Of a stretch of DNA of 46,917 bases, positions 25,468 through 35,840 are shown one piece after another. The DNA lies in NCBI RefSeq assembly GCF_002902665.1, contig NZ_PPRM01000019.1, positions 1 through 46,917 of the forward strand. Reading direction: 5' to 3'. Source of the DNA: Macrococcoides caseolyticum. GTDB taxonomy: Bacteria; Bacillota; Bacilli; Staphylococcales; Staphylococcaceae. The position numbers and the translations under genes are program-made. How positions within the stretch are numbered: the first letter of the stretch is position 1; every line of letters begins with the position of its first letter. Under the pieces are notes generated by a model. That model had not been told where the DNA came from, did no database searches, and saw only the letters and a list, made by a program, of their open reading frames with translations.

Positions 25468-25491
25468 TAATGAGCTCCCTGTCATTATCAG

Positions 25492-25519
25492 CACATCTCA
25501 GCAACGAGGTGTGTTTTTT
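25492..25519 (+). terminator. Terminator before sbcD
   Basis: CACATCTC / GAGGTGTG (one G-U pair) with loop AGCAAC, then TTTTTT. Confidence 0.8.
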
Positions 25520-25545
25520 AGTATAATGATATATGAGGTGAGCAC

Positions 25546-26664
25546 ATGAAAATTATGCATTTAGGTGACTTGCATATTGGCAAGACAATTAATCAGCAAA
25601 ATTTATTAGAAGAGCAATCGATATTATTGAATAGGTTGATTCAAGATATCGTGGATGCATCGATTGATGTATTAGTGATTGCTGGAGATATCTATGATCG
25701 TTCGATCCCTTCCAGGGAGGCAATGAAGGTATTTGAAACCTTTATCTATGAAGTAAACCAGGTGCAGAAAATTCCCGTATTGCTGATAAGCGGTAATCAT
25801 GATAGTGCAGAACGTCTTGGCTATGGTAAGGCTTGGTATAAAGGGCATGGGATGCATATAGGTACTACAATTGATGATGCTTTGAATCCGGTCTCGATAG
25901 ATGGAGTTGACTTCTATCTTGTCCCTTACGTAGAGCCGGTTGTTGCACGACACTACTTTGAAGATGATAGTATTCGCACGCATCATGATACATATAAGAG
26001 AATCATTGAACAAATTGAACAGCATCTCAATGAAGATAGAACAAATATCTTAGTGAGCCATCTATTTGTCGCAGGAGGGAAGACAACTGAGTCCGAAAGA
26101 GAGATTATCGTCGGTACGATAGAGAATGTCTCCCTAAATCTTTTTGATGCATTCGATTATGTGATGCTCGGACATCTTCATACACCAGATGCGATACGTG
26201 ATGAAAAAGTATTCTATAGTGGGAGTATCATGAAATATTCGTTCGATGAAGTGCATCAAAGAAAGGGTTACAGAATCTTTGATCTTAAAAAGCAACAGGT
26301 CAGCTTTATTACACTGTCACCCCCGAGAGATCTGGAATATGCTACTGGAACATTTGAAGATGCGATTAAAATGAAGTTAGCTGTAGATAGAAATTCATAT
26401 TTAAAGCTTGAGTTAAGTGACATGGAGCATATCAATGATCCAATGTTCAAGCTTAAGCAAGTATATCCGTATCTATTAGAATTAAAGCCGATGATAAATA
26501 ATAGGGATATTCAATATAAACAAAGAGAAGTACAGCAGCTCTCACATTTGGAACTTGTCAAACAGTTTTATCTAGATATGACAGATAGTAAGATGGATGA
26601 AACACAGACGTTATTAATAGAACAGCTTATTAATGAAAGTAGGTTAATGGATGAGACCGATTAA
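25546..26664 (+). CDS. sbcD: Nuclease SbcD (Mre11-like)
   Basis: The phosphoesterase subunit of the SbcCD complex, which cuts DNA hairpins and protein-blocked ends. The metal motifs appear in order: GDLHIGK (from residue 7), GDIYDRS, SGNHDS, VSHLFVAGG and GHLHTPD. The last 100 residues or so form the capping domain that binds SbcC. At 372 residues it is typical. TGAGGTGAGC precedes the ATG. The sbcC start overlaps the sbcD end by 14 bases. Confidence 0.95.
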   Translation: MKIMHLGDLHIGKTINQQNLLEEQSILLNRLIQDIVDASIDVLVIAGDIYDRSIPSREAMKVFETFIYEVNQVQKIPVLLISGNHDSAERLGYGKAWYKGHGMHIGTTIDDALNPVSIDGVDFYLVPYVEPVVARHYFEDDSIRTHHDTYKRIIEQIEQHLNEDRTNILVSHLFVAGGKTTESEREIIVGTIENVSLNLFDAFDYVMLGHLHTPDAIRDEKVFYSGSIMKYSFDEVHQRKGYRIFDLKKQQVSFITLSPPRDLEYATGTFEDAIKMKLAVDRNSYLKLELSDMEHINDPMFKLKQVYPYLLELKPMINNRDIQYKQREVQQLSHLELVKQFYLDMTDSKMDETQTLLIEQLINESRLMDETD

Positions 26665-29600
26665 GTTAGAGATTCAGCATTTTGGACCATTTAAAAATAA
26701 AACGATCGACTTCAAGCAGCTGAAAAACCATACACTTTTTCTTATTAGTGGTAAGACAGGGTCAGGAAAGACTACCATTTTTGATGCGATGATGTATGCA
26801 CTTTATGGCACGGCGTCCACTTCTTCCAGGAACTATAAGGCAATGAGAAATAAACATGCATACGATGAAGATGAGACGGTGATTAAATTTCAATTTTCGA
26901 TTAAAGATAAACAATTTTTAATTATTCGTAATCTACCACACATAAAGGCAGGAAATAAGACACCGATCACTTCTAGATTAGAAGTTTATGAAATCGATGA
27001 GAATAAAAAGCGTTTAATCAGTACCAATAAAAAGACCGAGACAAACCAGCTGATTGTAGATATCGTCAAGCTGCAGGCAGACCAGTTTAGACAAATCCTT
27101 ATACTGCCCCAAGGGGAATTCAAAAATTTTCTTGTATCAGATAGCGAAAGCAAGAATGAGATATTAAGAACATTGTTCGATACGAAGCATCTTGAGCTGA
27201 TGGTCAAGCGATTAAAGGAGAATGTTGATGATAAAATCGATGCTATAAGAATGAAGGAAAAAGAGATCGAATTCCATATACAGCAGCTCGGTGTCGGGTT
27301 TCCGCCATATATGGTTACTTACGACGAACAGATCCGTACAGCTAACTTGTATTACGAAGCGTCACAAAAGGTCTTTTCGCAGAACGTATCAGAATTAAAT
27401 GATAAATCAAATGAACTGAAGCTTAAAGGAGACGCCTTGAAAGCGGCGGAGATATTAAATAATAAGATACAATCTGTCAAGCAGCATAAACATCAGCTAG
27501 CAATGTTATATGAACAGCGTGAAGAAATAGAGAATACACAAAAAACGGTTCAGCAACTCGTGCAGTTCGAATCCTACCTTTCCTGTATCAGTCAGCTGGA
27601 GGACTTAAAGAAAGGTGATGCGCATTTAAGAGAGCAAATAAAGGATGAAGAACAACAGATTAATGAAAATAAGAATAAGCTTCAGCAACTGAAAAGTGCA
27701 TTAAACGAAGTTATGCAAGATGATGAAGAAATGAAGCGGCTCAATCATCAATTAATAGAACAGGAAAGATTTGTCGATGAAAAATACCAAGGTCTAGAAG
27801 AAGATGTCAATACGCTAAATGAACTGAAAAATGAAACGACAGCATTGAGCGATAAGCTATCAAGTACACATCAAGCAAATGAGACCATTCAAAGTTCCCT
27901 AGAAGCGTTGATTCAAGAAAAGACAAAATTATATGAAGAAAAGGTGAAGCTTCAGAATCATATTCGTGATAATGAAACGATTATCTCATTGATCAACGAA
28001 TATGATTCACATTATAAAGCATTGCAAGCGATTAAAGAAAATAAGGACATGCTAACAGAAGAACTATTGTCATGTGAATCACTTATCGAACGTTTTAATT
28101 TCGGAGATGATCTGCTGGATATTGATGCAGTGGACTCTATTCGTGCACAATTGAAAATAGGTCAAAATTGTCCGGTGTGTAATCATATCGTCACCGAGAA
28201 AACGGATGGTGTTCATCATGAATACCATAACCTTGTACAAAGAAGGATGACGTTGTCACGTGAACAAGAGGCCAATGCAACTAAGATAGAGTGGATTGAA
28301 GCATTGATGAAGGCAATCACCGATAAGTTACTTGCATATGAGCAGTTTAAAGTTACTTATAAACATGAAGATATGCAAAATACTGGTGAACTGCTTATTC
28401 ATGAACAAGAGATGTTAACGCAGAAACTTGAAACGCTCAATGACCATTTAAATCATATCGATCACGAGTACGAGGACCTGAGTAATGAACTTAAAAATAA
28501 CAAAGCATCCATTATCTCCTTAAAAGACGCTATCGATGCAAATGAGAAAAAAATAATTGAACTCAATGATGAAAAAGAGAGATATCATACATTTGTATCA
28601 TTCACAGGTTTTGAGAATTATGATGAATTCAAGGCTCAGTTTGATGAGAAAAGGAATCTCTATAAAGATTATGATAGACATCTGAATAAACTAAACGAAA
28701 TGATAGTCTCTTGTTCAGAACTAATTCGATCAAAAGAGAATATTGTTGATAAGTATAATACGCATCTTATATATAACGAAAAATTATTAAGCCAGTTAGA
28801 ATCAACGAAAAATTCGTTTCATATATCAGATAAAATAGTGGATGAATATATGGATAAAGATATAGAGCAGGAAATAGAAGCTTTGCAGATTACTGTTGAA
28901 AGCTATTATAAAGATATGCATTTCCATGAAAATACGATAAAGTCTTTGGAGGATCTGATAGGCGGAGAAAAAGCTCCTGATATTGAAATGCTGACAACTG
29001 AATACGCCGAGCTATCGTCTAAAGTAAAAGCGTTTGAACAAGCAATCAATGATGAACGTAGTCAGTTAAAGCTGATGAACAATATCATAATGCAGCTGGA
29101 AGTATTACATAGCAGTTATGTCAAGCAGATGGAGGATATAGGTTCTGAGATCAGACTTTTCGAAGTACTGAACGGAAAGAACACTTTAAAACTATCGATC
29201 GAAAATTATGTGCTCGTATACTATCTGGAACAAATACTTCTATTAGCTAATGAAAGGTTACTTCAGATGACCCATAACCGATACAAGCTCGTAAGGAAAA
29301 AGGAGGTTCACTCCAGAAAGAAAAGCGGGCTTGAAATTGAAGTCTTTGATTATCACACAAATAATGTGAGGGATATTACAACGCTTTCTGGCGGTGAAAC
29401 ATTTATCGCCTCTTTATCATTAGCGCTTGGCCTAAGTGATTATGTTATGCAGATTTCAGGTGGAATCAATCTGGAGTCAGTGTTCATTGATGAAGGCTTC
29501 GGAACGTTAGATAGTGACACGCTTGAGACAGCGATTGAAGTCTTGATTGAACTGCAGCAAACCGGAAAACTGATCGGTATAATTAGTCATGTACAATCAC

Positions 29601-29677
29601 TCCAGGAAAGTATGCCTGCGATATTAAAGGTTGAATCAGATGGTTTTAACAGCGATACAGAATTTCAGTTGAAGTAA
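26651..29677 (+). CDS. sbcC: DNA repair ATPase SbcC (Rad50-like)
   Basis: A 1008-residue SMC-like ATPase partner of SbcD. Walker A is GKTGSGKTT (residues 34-42). Two long coiled coils (about 190-480 and 530-830) flank the zinc hook C507-P-V-C510. The C-terminal half carries the ABC signature TLSGGETF and Walker B FIDEGFGTLD. The layout is complete and intact. Its start lies in the sbcD 3' end, so translation is coupled. No LexA-like box is visible upstream of the pair. Confidence 0.95.
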   Translation: MRPIKLEIQHFGPFKNKTIDFKQLKNHTLFLISGKTGSGKTTIFDAMMYALYGTASTSSRNYKAMRNKHAYDEDETVIKFQFSIKDKQFLIIRNLPHIKAGNKTPITSRLEVYEIDENKKRLISTNKKTETNQLIVDIVKLQADQFRQILILPQGEFKNFLVSDSESKNEILRTLFDTKHLELMVKRLKENVDDKIDAIRMKEKEIEFHIQQLGVGFPPYMVTYDEQIRTANLYYEASQKVFSQNVSELNDKSNELKLKGDALKAAEILNNKIQSVKQHKHQLAMLYEQREEIENTQKTVQQLVQFESYLSCISQLEDLKKGDAHLREQIKDEEQQINENKNKLQQLKSALNEVMQDDEEMKRLNHQLIEQERFVDEKYQGLEEDVNTLNELKNETTALSDKLSSTHQANETIQSSLEALIQEKTKLYEEKVKLQNHIRDNETIISLINEYDSHYKALQAIKENKDMLTEELLSCESLIERFNFGDDLLDIDAVDSIRAQLKIGQNCPVCNHIVTEKTDGVHHEYHNLVQRRMTLSREQEANATKIEWIEALMKAITDKLLAYEQFKVTYKHEDMQNTGELLIHEQEMLTQKLETLNDHLNHIDHEYEDLSNELKNNKASIISLKDAIDANEKKIIELNDEKERYHTFVSFTGFENYDEFKAQFDEKRNLYKDYDRHLNKLNEMIVSCSELIRSKENIVDKYNTHLIYNEKLLSQLESTKNSFHISDKIVDEYMDKDIEQEIEALQITVESYYKDMHFHENTIKSLEDLIGGEKAPDIEMLTTEYAELSSKVKAFEQAINDERSQLKLMNNIIMQLEVLHSSYVKQMEDIGSEIRLFEVLNGKNTLKLSIENYVLVYYLEQILLLANERLLQMTHNRYKLVRKKEVHSRKKSGLEIEVFDYHTNNVRDITTLSGGETFIASLSLALGLSDYVMQISGGINLESVFIDEGFGTLDSDTLETAIEVLIELQQTGKLIGIISHVQSLQESMPAILKVESDGFNSDTEFQLK

Positions 29678-29769
29678 TTGTAACAACTATGTCAAATTTA
29701 TATGAAGTATGGACTTTTAATTGATAGTAAGTTTGCTATAGTATTATATGGATACATAAGGAGGTTACT

Positions 29770-30393
29770 ATGAAGCAGTTAAATGTTCTCTTAATATTAT
29801 TTTTAGCATTAGTAGTATCAGCGTGCAGTAATTCAAGATTAGAACCAAAGTCTTTATATGGCAATACAATGACTGAGTTCAGTGGAACGGATGAAACCGG
29901 TAAGTCAATTTCAAATAAAGATCTCAAAGGAAAAGTATGGCTGGTTGATTTTATCTTTACTAACTGTGAAACAGTCTGTCCACCCATGACTTATAATATG
30001 AGTCAGGTTGTGGATCAGCTTGAGAAGGATGGCATCAGTCATGATGATTATGGCATCATCAGCTTTAGTGTCGATCCTAAGAAAGATACGCCAAAGAAAC
30101 TTAGTGACTATATCAATCAGCATAATCCTCCAAAAGGGATTTGGAAAGCTGTGACACAGTATGATGAGAAGTTTATCAGACAGTTTGCAGAAGAGAACTT
30201 CAAAACTATCGTAGTTCCACCTACAGCCAATAACTCACAGGCTACACATGGTACATCGTTTTATCTTGTTGATCAAAATGGGATGATAATAAAAGATTAT
30301 GCGGGAAAAGATACTGGAGATAAAAAATTTCCGAAGTCAGAAATTGTGGAAGACGTTAAAACGATGATTGAAGAAGGACCGTATAAAAAATAA
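29770..30393 (+). CDS. Sco1/SenC-family copper chaperone lipoprotein
   Basis: A 207-residue lipoprotein (lipobox VSAC, Cys19) with a thioredoxin-like Sco domain. The copper ligands are the CxxxC motif NCETVCPP and the distal His in THGTSFYLVD; SFSVDPKKDTP is also conserved. Sco proteins (Bacillus YpmQ) help load the CuA site of cytochrome c oxidase. TAAGGAGG is the ribosome site. It is monocistronic with its own terminator, which is shared with the mscL remnant. Confidence 0.9.
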   Translation: MKQLNVLLILFLALVVSACSNSRLEPKSLYGNTMTEFSGTDETGKSISNKDLKGKVWLVDFIFTNCETVCPPMTYNMSQVVDQLEKDGISHDDYGIISFSVDPKKDTPKKLSDYINQHNPPKGIWKAVTQYDEKFIRQFAEENFKTIVVPPTANNSQATHGTSFYLVDQNGMIIKDYAGKDTGDKKFPKSEIVEDVKTMIEEGPYKK

Positions 30394-30425
30394 AAAAACT
30401 TCACCATGATGGTGAAGTTTTTTTA
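30392..30425. terminator. Bidirectional terminator
   Basis: AAAAACTTCACCA / TGGTGAAGTTTTT stem with a TGA loop and A and T runs on the two sides. It separates the Sco gene from the mscL remnant. Confidence 0.9.
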
Positions 30426-30650
30426 TTTGGAGCGTAATAAGTCTCTGATTTCAGTTAATAGCACGGTATTCTCTTCGACTGCTTCTTCAACTTCTTCAAC
30501 TTCGCTCTTACGCATAATCTTGTTGATAAGTTTAATGAATAAGAAGATTGCACCTGCAACGATTAAGAAATCCACGATTGATTGAATGAAGACACCGTAT
30601 TTGATTCCTTCTGCTAGATTTAGTTTACATTGTAACATTTTAAAAATCAA
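30423..30650 (-). pseudogene. mscL: mscL, 5'-truncated (second half only)
   Basis: The frame encodes the C-terminal half of the large-conductance mechanosensitive channel: [35 protein letters not shown] (second helix, TM2), then an acidic linker and the family's terminal [17 protein letters not shown] full MscL is about 120 residues and begins with an amphipathic helix plus the pore helix TM1. Both are missing here, with the 5' part replaced by AT-rich DNA. No start with a ribosome site exists (the first codons TTG or ATG lack one). The protein cannot form the normal pore, so I call it a pseudogene. In staphylococci mscL lies at this same spot beside opuD. Confidence 0.8.
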
Positions 30651-30715
30651 TTCATTTTCATAAATTATTTATAGTTGCCTACTTTAAAAATTAGATTTTG
30701 AAAAAACGTTTCTAT

Positions 30716-30744
30716 TTGTGTAATTAATTATTGTTTGTTATACT
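30716..30744 (+). promoter_or_regulatory. Putative opuD promoter
   Basis: TTGTGT, a 17-base spacer, TATACT. It lies about 40 bp before the opuD start in the gap left by the mscL deletion. Confidence 0.5.
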
Positions 30745-30785
30745 TAGAACTGTTTTTTAAAATTTTAATTCGGAAGGAGTATTTT

Positions 30786-32336
30786 ATGACATCAGGAAAA
30801 AAATTGACACCTGTATTTTTTATTGCGTTATCACTTGTAATCATTACTGTTTTGTTAGGTGTAATAAGTCCATCAGGATTTGGTGATGTTACGAGCCAGA
30901 TTAATGTATTTATTACAAAATATTTCGGTTGGTATTATGTAATGATTACATCTGTATTTGTATTTGCCTGCTTGTTTCTAATTCTTAGCCCTATCGGTAA
31001 ACTAAAATTAGGTAAACCATCAGATAAACCAGAATTTAGTACAATATCCTGGTTTGCGATGTTATTTAGCGCAGGTATGGGTATCGGACTCGTATTCTAT
31101 GGTGCTGCAGAACCATTAAGCCACTTTATAAAATCACCGACAGCTGATGCTCAGTCAGATGAAGCGATGAAAGATGCATTTCGCTATACGTTCTTTCATT
31201 GGGGATTTCATGCATGGGCAACATACGGAATAGTCGCTTTAGGTCTTGCATACGCTCAATTCAGGAAAGGGGAAGCGGGATTATTATCGAAGACATTAAG
31301 ACCATTGCTCGGCGATAGAGTAGATGGTGTTCTGGGAACAATCATTGATGTACTTGCAGTATTTGCAACTGTAGTTGGGGTTGCAGTATCATTAGGAATG
31401 GGTGCTCAGCAGATCAATGGTGGTTTACATTTCTTATTTGATGTACCAAATACAATTAATGTAAAGTTAATAATCATTGTCATTGTTACTATATTATTCT
31501 TGATGAGTGCATGGAGCGGCTTATCAAAAGGGATACAGATTTTAAGTAATATTAATATAGGGATCGCAACATTATTATTGGTTGCAGTTCTCTTTTTAGG
31601 TCCAACAGTGCTGATTATGAATATGTTTTCAACATCGCTAGGGAATTTATTACAGAACTTCTTGTCTATGAGTTTTGATGCTGCGCCTTTAGATGAGTCG
31701 AAGCGTGAGTGGATGAACAGCTGGACAATCTACTACTGGGGTTGGTGGATGAGCTGGAGTCCATTCGTTGGAATATTCATAGCACGTGTCTCTAAAGGAC
31801 GCACTATTCGTGAATTTTTAATCGGTGTACTACTCGTTCCGACAATTATCAGCACACTTTGGTTTAGTGTGTTTGGTGTAAGTGGAATACAGATATTTAA
31901 AAAGTTCCCTGAAATTGGTGAACTTGCTGTTGAAACACAGCTATTCGCAATATTTGAACATATGCCTATGGCTATAGGATTATCATTATTGGCATTGCTA
32001 TTAATTTGTACTTTCTTTATCACTTCAGCAGATTCAGCAACATTTGTACTAGGAATGCAATCTACAAATGGGTCACTTGAACCAGCAAACTATATTAAAG
32101 TAATATGGGGTGTGGCACAGTCAATTATTGCTGCAGTGCTTTTATATGCAGGTGGACTGAGCGCTTTACAAAGTGCCGCGATTATCGCAGCTTTTCCATT
32201 TTCATTTGTACTTATTCTGATGCTGTTATCTTTATATAAAGATGGTAATGCAGAACGTATGAGAATAGGACTGACCTTAAAACCTGATAAGAAATTCAGA
32301 AAATCATATCAAGAAAATCAAAATAACCAAAAATAA
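30786..32336 (+). CDS. opuD: BCCT-family glycine betaine transporter
   Basis: Sodium-coupled uptake of betaine or related osmoprotectants. The protein has 516 residues and 12 expected helices. FSAGMGIGLVFYGAAEPLSHF and the tryptophan-rich substrate box WTIYYWGWWMSWSPFVGIFIAR are BCCT hallmarks. The C-terminal tail is basic, as in osmosensing members. The ATG at 30786 has CGGAAGGAG; the longer frame from 30735 starts within the promoter. It sits next to the broken mscL, so uptake and release genes of osmotic adaptation were neighbours. Confidence 0.93.
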   Translation: MTSGKKLTPVFFIALSLVIITVLLGVISPSGFGDVTSQINVFITKYFGWYYVMITSVFVFACLFLILSPIGKLKLGKPSDKPEFSTISWFAMLFSAGMGIGLVFYGAAEPLSHFIKSPTADAQSDEAMKDAFRYTFFHWGFHAWATYGIVALGLAYAQFRKGEAGLLSKTLRPLLGDRVDGVLGTIIDVLAVFATVVGVAVSLGMGAQQINGGLHFLFDVPNTINVKLIIIVIVTILFLMSAWSGLSKGIQILSNINIGIATLLLVAVLFLGPTVLIMNMFSTSLGNLLQNFLSMSFDAAPLDESKREWMNSWTIYYWGWWMSWSPFVGIFIARVSKGRTIREFLIGVLLVPTIISTLWFSVFGVSGIQIFKKFPEIGELAVETQLFAIFEHMPMAIGLSLLALLLICTFFITSADSATFVLGMQSTNGSLEPANYIKVIWGVAQSIIAAVLLYAGGLSALQSAAIIAAFPFSFVLILMLLSLYKDGNAERMRIGLTLKPDKKFRKSYQENQNNQK

Positions 32337-32342
32337 TATATT

Positions 32343-32390
32343 AAAATACCTGTCGACAAATCAATTGTGAATTGTCGACAGGTATTTTTT
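32343..32390 (+). terminator. Terminator after opuD
   Basis: A 17-bp perfect stem with left arm 32343-32359 (core CCTGTCGACAA) and right arm 32372-32388, followed by T residues. Confidence 0.9.
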
Positions 32391-32405
32391 ATAAGTAAAA
32401 CTTAT
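32391..32405. promoter_or_regulatory. CcpC/CcpE-type box upstream of acnA
   Basis: ATAA-7-TTAT (ATAAGTAAAACTTAT), the exact dyad bound by the LysR-type regulator CcpC in front of Bacillus citB and citZ (CcpE in S. aureus). It is centred about 76 bases before the expected start point. A half-site ATAA (32449-32452) lies near -24, as in the Bacillus arrangement. Confidence 0.6.
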
Positions 32406-32438
32406 AGCTAAGTATAGCTAATTTGGAATGTGATAATA

Positions 32439-32467
32439 TTTACTTCTTATAAAATATTGATTAGAAT
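32439..32467 (+). promoter_or_regulatory. Putative acnA promoter
   Basis: TTTACT, a 17-base spacer, TAGAAT, about 40 bases before the acnA ATG. Confidence 0.55.
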
Positions 32468-32507
32468 GAATATGTAAAGGCTTTATCAATAAATAGGGGG
32501 AACACAT

Positions 32508-35216
32508 ATGAATTCAAATTTACAGCAAACTGCAAAACAGACATTTGAGTTAAACGGTAAGACTTTTACGTTTTACAGTTTAAAGTCACTAGAATCACTA
32601 GGGCTTGGAGAAGTTAAGAAACTTCCTTATTCTATCCGTGTGTTACTTGAGTCTGTTCTTCGTCAATACGATGGGCGAGTGATTAATGAAGAACATATCA
32701 AACATCTTGTCAAGTGGGGGAAGAAGAACGATCCTAATGCAGAGGTGCCATTTAAGCCATCACGTGTTATTTTACAGGATTTCACAGGAGTACCTGCTGT
32801 GGTTGATTTAGCTTCACTTCGTAAAGCGATGGATGATGTAGGTGGAGATGTCACAAAGATTAATCCTGAAGTACCGGTGGATCTTGTAATTGACCATTCT
32901 GTGCAAGTGGATGCCTATGGTAACGAAACAGCATTACAAAGAAATATGGAACTTGAATTTGCACGTAATAAAGAACGTTATCAATTTCTGAACTGGGCGA
33001 CAAAAGCATTCGATAACTACCGTGCTGTACCACCAGCTACAGGTATCGTGCATCAAGTAAACTTAGAGTACTTAGCAAATGTTGTTCATGTACGTGATGT
33101 TGATGGTGAACAAGTTGCATTTCCTGATACTTTAGTAGGAACCGATTCTCATACTACAATGATTAATGGTATTGGTGTACTGGGTTGGGGTGTCGGTGGT
33201 ATTGAGGCTGAAGCAGGTATGCTAGGCCAACCTTCATACTTCCCAGTACCAGAAGTAATTGGAGTTAAACTTACTGGAGAGCTTCCTGAAGGTGCAACTG
33301 CAACTGATTTAGCTTTACGTGTAACGCAGGAGTTACGTAAAAAAGGTGTAGTAGGAAAATTTGTTGAATTCTTTGGTCCGGGTGTAGTGAATTTACCGCT
33401 TGCAGACCGTGCGACAATTGCCAATATGGCACCGGAATATGGTGCGACATGTGGTTTCTTCCCTGTTGATGAAGAAGCGCTAAATTATATGCGTTTGACT
33501 GGTCGTGATGAAGCACATATCGAGCTCGTTAAAGAGTATTTAGTGAAGAATGAGATGTTCTTTACGACAGATAAAGAGGACCCGACATATACTGATACAT
33601 TAAATCTTGATTTATCTACAGTTGAAGCATCTTTATCAGGACCTAAACGTCCACAAGATTTAATTAAATTAAGCAATATGAAAAAAGAATTCGTTAAATC
33701 TGTTACTGCCAAAGCTGGTAACCAAGGTCACGGCTTAGAAAAAGCTGAATTTGACAAAACTGCCACAACAACTTTAGCTGACGGAAGGTCTGTCACAATG
33801 ACAACGGGTGATATTGCAATTGCAGCAATTACATCATGTACAAATACTTCAAACCCGTACGTTATGCTAGGTGCTGGCCTCGTTGCAAAAAAAGCGGTAG
33901 AGAAAGGATTACAAGTTCCTGCCTACGTAAAAACATCACTTGCACCGGGTTCAAAGGTTGTAACAGGGTATCTAGAAGATTCAGGACTTCAAACGTACTT
34001 GGATCAGCTTGGATTTAATACGGTAGGTTACGGATGTACGACATGTATCGGTAATTCTGGTCCTTTATTACCAGAAATCGAAGAGACGATTTCTAATGAA
34101 GATTTATTAGTGACATCTGTATTATCTGGGAACCGAAACTTTGAAGGACGTATCCATCCTCTGGTGAAAGCGAACTACCTTGCTTCACCGCAACTTGTTG
34201 TGGCTTATGCTTTAGCGGGTACTGTTAATATCGATCTTCAAAATGATCCAATCGGTAAAGGTCATGATGGTAAAGATGTATTCTTAAAAGATATCTGGCC
34301 GACAATTGAAGAAGTTAAAAATGAAGTAAACTCAGTAGTAACGCCAGAATTATTCCGTAAAGAATATGAGAATGTATTTAATTCAAATGAAATGTGGAAT
34401 AAGATTGAATCCACTGATCAGCCGTTGTATGATTTTGATCCGACTTCAACGTATATCCAAAACCCAACATTCTTCCAGGGCTTATCAAAAGAACCAGGAA
34501 GCATTGCACCATTAAAAGATCTAGCTGTTATGGGTAAATTCGGTGACTCTGTAACAACTGACCATATTTCTCCAGCAGGTGCTATCGGTAAAGATACGCC
34601 AGCAGGGAAGTACCTACGTGAGAATGGCGTAGAAATTCGTGACTTCAACTCATATGGCTCTCGACGTGGTAACCATGAAGTTATGATGCGTGGAACATTT
34701 GCAAATATCCGTATTAAGAACCAGATTGCTCCAGGCACTGAAGGCGGATTTACAACTTACTGGCCGACAGGCGAAGTTATGCCTATCTTTGATGCCTGTA
34801 TGAAATATCAAGAAGATGGTACAGGGCTTGCTGTATTAGCAGGTAATGACTACGGCATGGGATCTAGTCGTGACTGGGCTGCGAAAGGTACTAATCTTTT
34901 AGGTGTGAAAACTGTAATCGCACAAAGTTACGAGCGTATTCACCGTTCTAACTTAGTAATGATGGGTGTGTTACCTTTACAGTTCTTAAAAGGGGATTCA
35001 GCAGAAAAGTTAGGACTGGATGGCAGTGAGAAGTTCTCTGTAGATATTCATGAAGGTATTAAACCTCGTGATGAAGTTAAAGTGACAGCGGTTAAAACAG
35101 ATGGTACTCAAATAGAGTTCAATGCTTTAGCTCGTTTTGATTCAGAAGTGGAGATCGATTATTATCGCCACGGTGGTATCCTCCAAATGGTACTACGAGG
35201 CAAATTAGCTGAGTAA
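32508..35216 (+). CDS. acnA: Aconitate hydratase A
   Basis: The TCA-cycle enzyme that isomerises citrate to isocitrate through a 4Fe-4S cluster. Cluster cysteines are in [10 protein letters not shown] and [39 protein letters not shown] and the C-terminal swivel domain ([33 protein letters not shown]) are complete. At 902 residues it is of the AcnA/IRP1-like type, so it may also bind RNA under iron limitation. GGGGGAA precedes the ATG. The CcpC-type box upstream points to citrate-linked control. Confidence 0.97.
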   Translation: MNSNLQQTAKQTFELNGKTFTFYSLKSLESLGLGEVKKLPYSIRVLLESVLRQYDGRVINEEHIKHLVKWGKKNDPNAEVPFKPSRVILQDFTGVPAVVDLASLRKAMDDVGGDVTKINPEVPVDLVIDHSVQVDAYGNETALQRNMELEFARNKERYQFLNWATKAFDNYRAVPPATGIVHQVNLEYLANVVHVRDVDGEQVAFPDTLVGTDSHTTMINGIGVLGWGVGGIEAEAGMLGQPSYFPVPEVIGVKLTGELPEGATATDLALRVTQELRKKGVVGKFVEFFGPGVVNLPLADRATIANMAPEYGATCGFFPVDEEALNYMRLTGRDEAHIELVKEYLVKNEMFFTTDKEDPTYTDTLNLDLSTVEASLSGPKRPQDLIKLSNMKKEFVKSVTAKAGNQGHGLEKAEFDKTATTTLADGRSVTMTTGDIAIAAITSCTNTSNPYVMLGAGLVAKKAVEKGLQVPAYVKTSLAPGSKVVTGYLEDSGLQTYLDQLGFNTVGYGCTTCIGNSGPLLPEIEETISNEDLLVTSVLSGNRNFEGRIHPLVKANYLASPQLVVAYALAGTVNIDLQNDPIGKGHDGKDVFLKDIWPTIEEVKNEVNSVVTPELFRKEYENVFNSNEMWNKIESTDQPLYDFDPTSTYIQNPTFFQGLSKEPGSIAPLKDLAVMGKFGDSVTTDHISPAGAIGKDTPAGKYLRENGVEIRDFNSYGSRRGNHEVMMRGTFANIRIKNQIAPGTEGGFTTYWPTGEVMPIFDACMKYQEDGTGLAVLAGNDYGMGSSRDWAAKGTNLLGVKTVIAQSYERIHRSNLVMMGVLPLQFLKGDSAEKLGLDGSEKFSVDIHEGIKPRDEVKVTAVKTDGTQIEFNALARFDSEVEIDYYRHGGILQMVLRGKLAE

Positions 35217-35224
35217 TAGGCTGG

Positions 35225-35249
35225 CAGGGACTTTTGTCCCTGTTTTTTT
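35225..35249 (+). terminator. Terminator after acnA
   Basis: CAGGGAC / GTCCCTG stem, TTTT loop, then seven T. Confidence 0.9.
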
Positions 35250-35300
35250 ATTGAAACTGGTGTATGATAGATACAATAGTACAAATAAGGAGTCAGATGC

Positions 35301-35729
35301 ATGCATATAACAGAAAAAGATATTGAGGTTCGATACGCTGAAACAGATAAGATGGGTGTCGTCTATCATGCGAACTATTTAATCTGGTTTGAAGTTGCAA
35401 GAACAGATTTTATAAAGAAAGCTGGATTTAGCTATCAAGCGATGGAAGATGAAGGATTAATTTCTCCGGTGGTAGATATATCGGTACAATATAGGAAATC
35501 CATTACTTATCCAGAAACAATTACCGTGAGAACATGGATTGAACGATATAGTAAGCTTAAGACCATCTATGCATACGAGATTGTTAAAGCAGATGGAACA
35601 ATTGCAGCGACTGGTAAAACAACGCATGTCGTTATAAAAAGAGGCAGTGAAATCCCTATCCGACTTGATCGTTACTATCCTGAATGGCATGAGAAATTTA
35701 TTGAACTTTCATCTGATGATATCAATTGA
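35301..35729 (+). CDS. Acyl-CoA thioesterase, 4HBT family
   Basis: A 142-residue hot-dog-fold protein. EVRYAETDKMGVVYHANYLIWFEVARTDF contains the 4HBT active-site motif, with Asp in place of the catalytic acid followed by GVVYHANY. It probably hydrolyses acyl-CoA of unknown chain length. Homologues (YneP in Bacillus) lie between acnA and the plsY/parE genes. The Shine-Dalgarno sequence is AAGGAGTCAG with the ATG at 35301. A terminator follows. Confidence 0.85.
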   Translation: MHITEKDIEVRYAETDKMGVVYHANYLIWFEVARTDFIKKAGFSYQAMEDEGLISPVVDISVQYRKSITYPETITVRTWIERYSKLKTIYAYEIVKADGTIAATGKTTHVVIKRGSEIPIRLDRYYPEWHEKFIELSSDDIN

Positions 35730-35763
35730 TTATATAAATTAATGAAGAAAAGCTGGAATATAA

Positions 35764-35813
35764 AAATCCGGACACTGTGGAGAGTCTATCGTTTGACTAC
35801 AGTGTTCGGATTT
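35764..35813. terminator. Terminator between the thioesterase and plsY
   Basis: AAATCCGGACACTGT (35764-35778) pairs with ACAGTGTTCGGATTT (35799-35813), with one G-T pair. It is placed between convergent genes. Confidence 0.8.
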
Positions 35814-35840
35814 CTTAATTCTACATATAAAAGGAATATA

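Noticed and set aside
25520-25545. LexA box upstream of sbcD
   Set aside because: No CGAAC-4-GTTCG-like sequence is present between the terminator and the start codon.
30703-30716. CcpA cre site before opuD (GAAAAAACGTTTC)
   Set aside because: Spacing around the central CG does not fit the TGNAANCGNTTNCA consensus.
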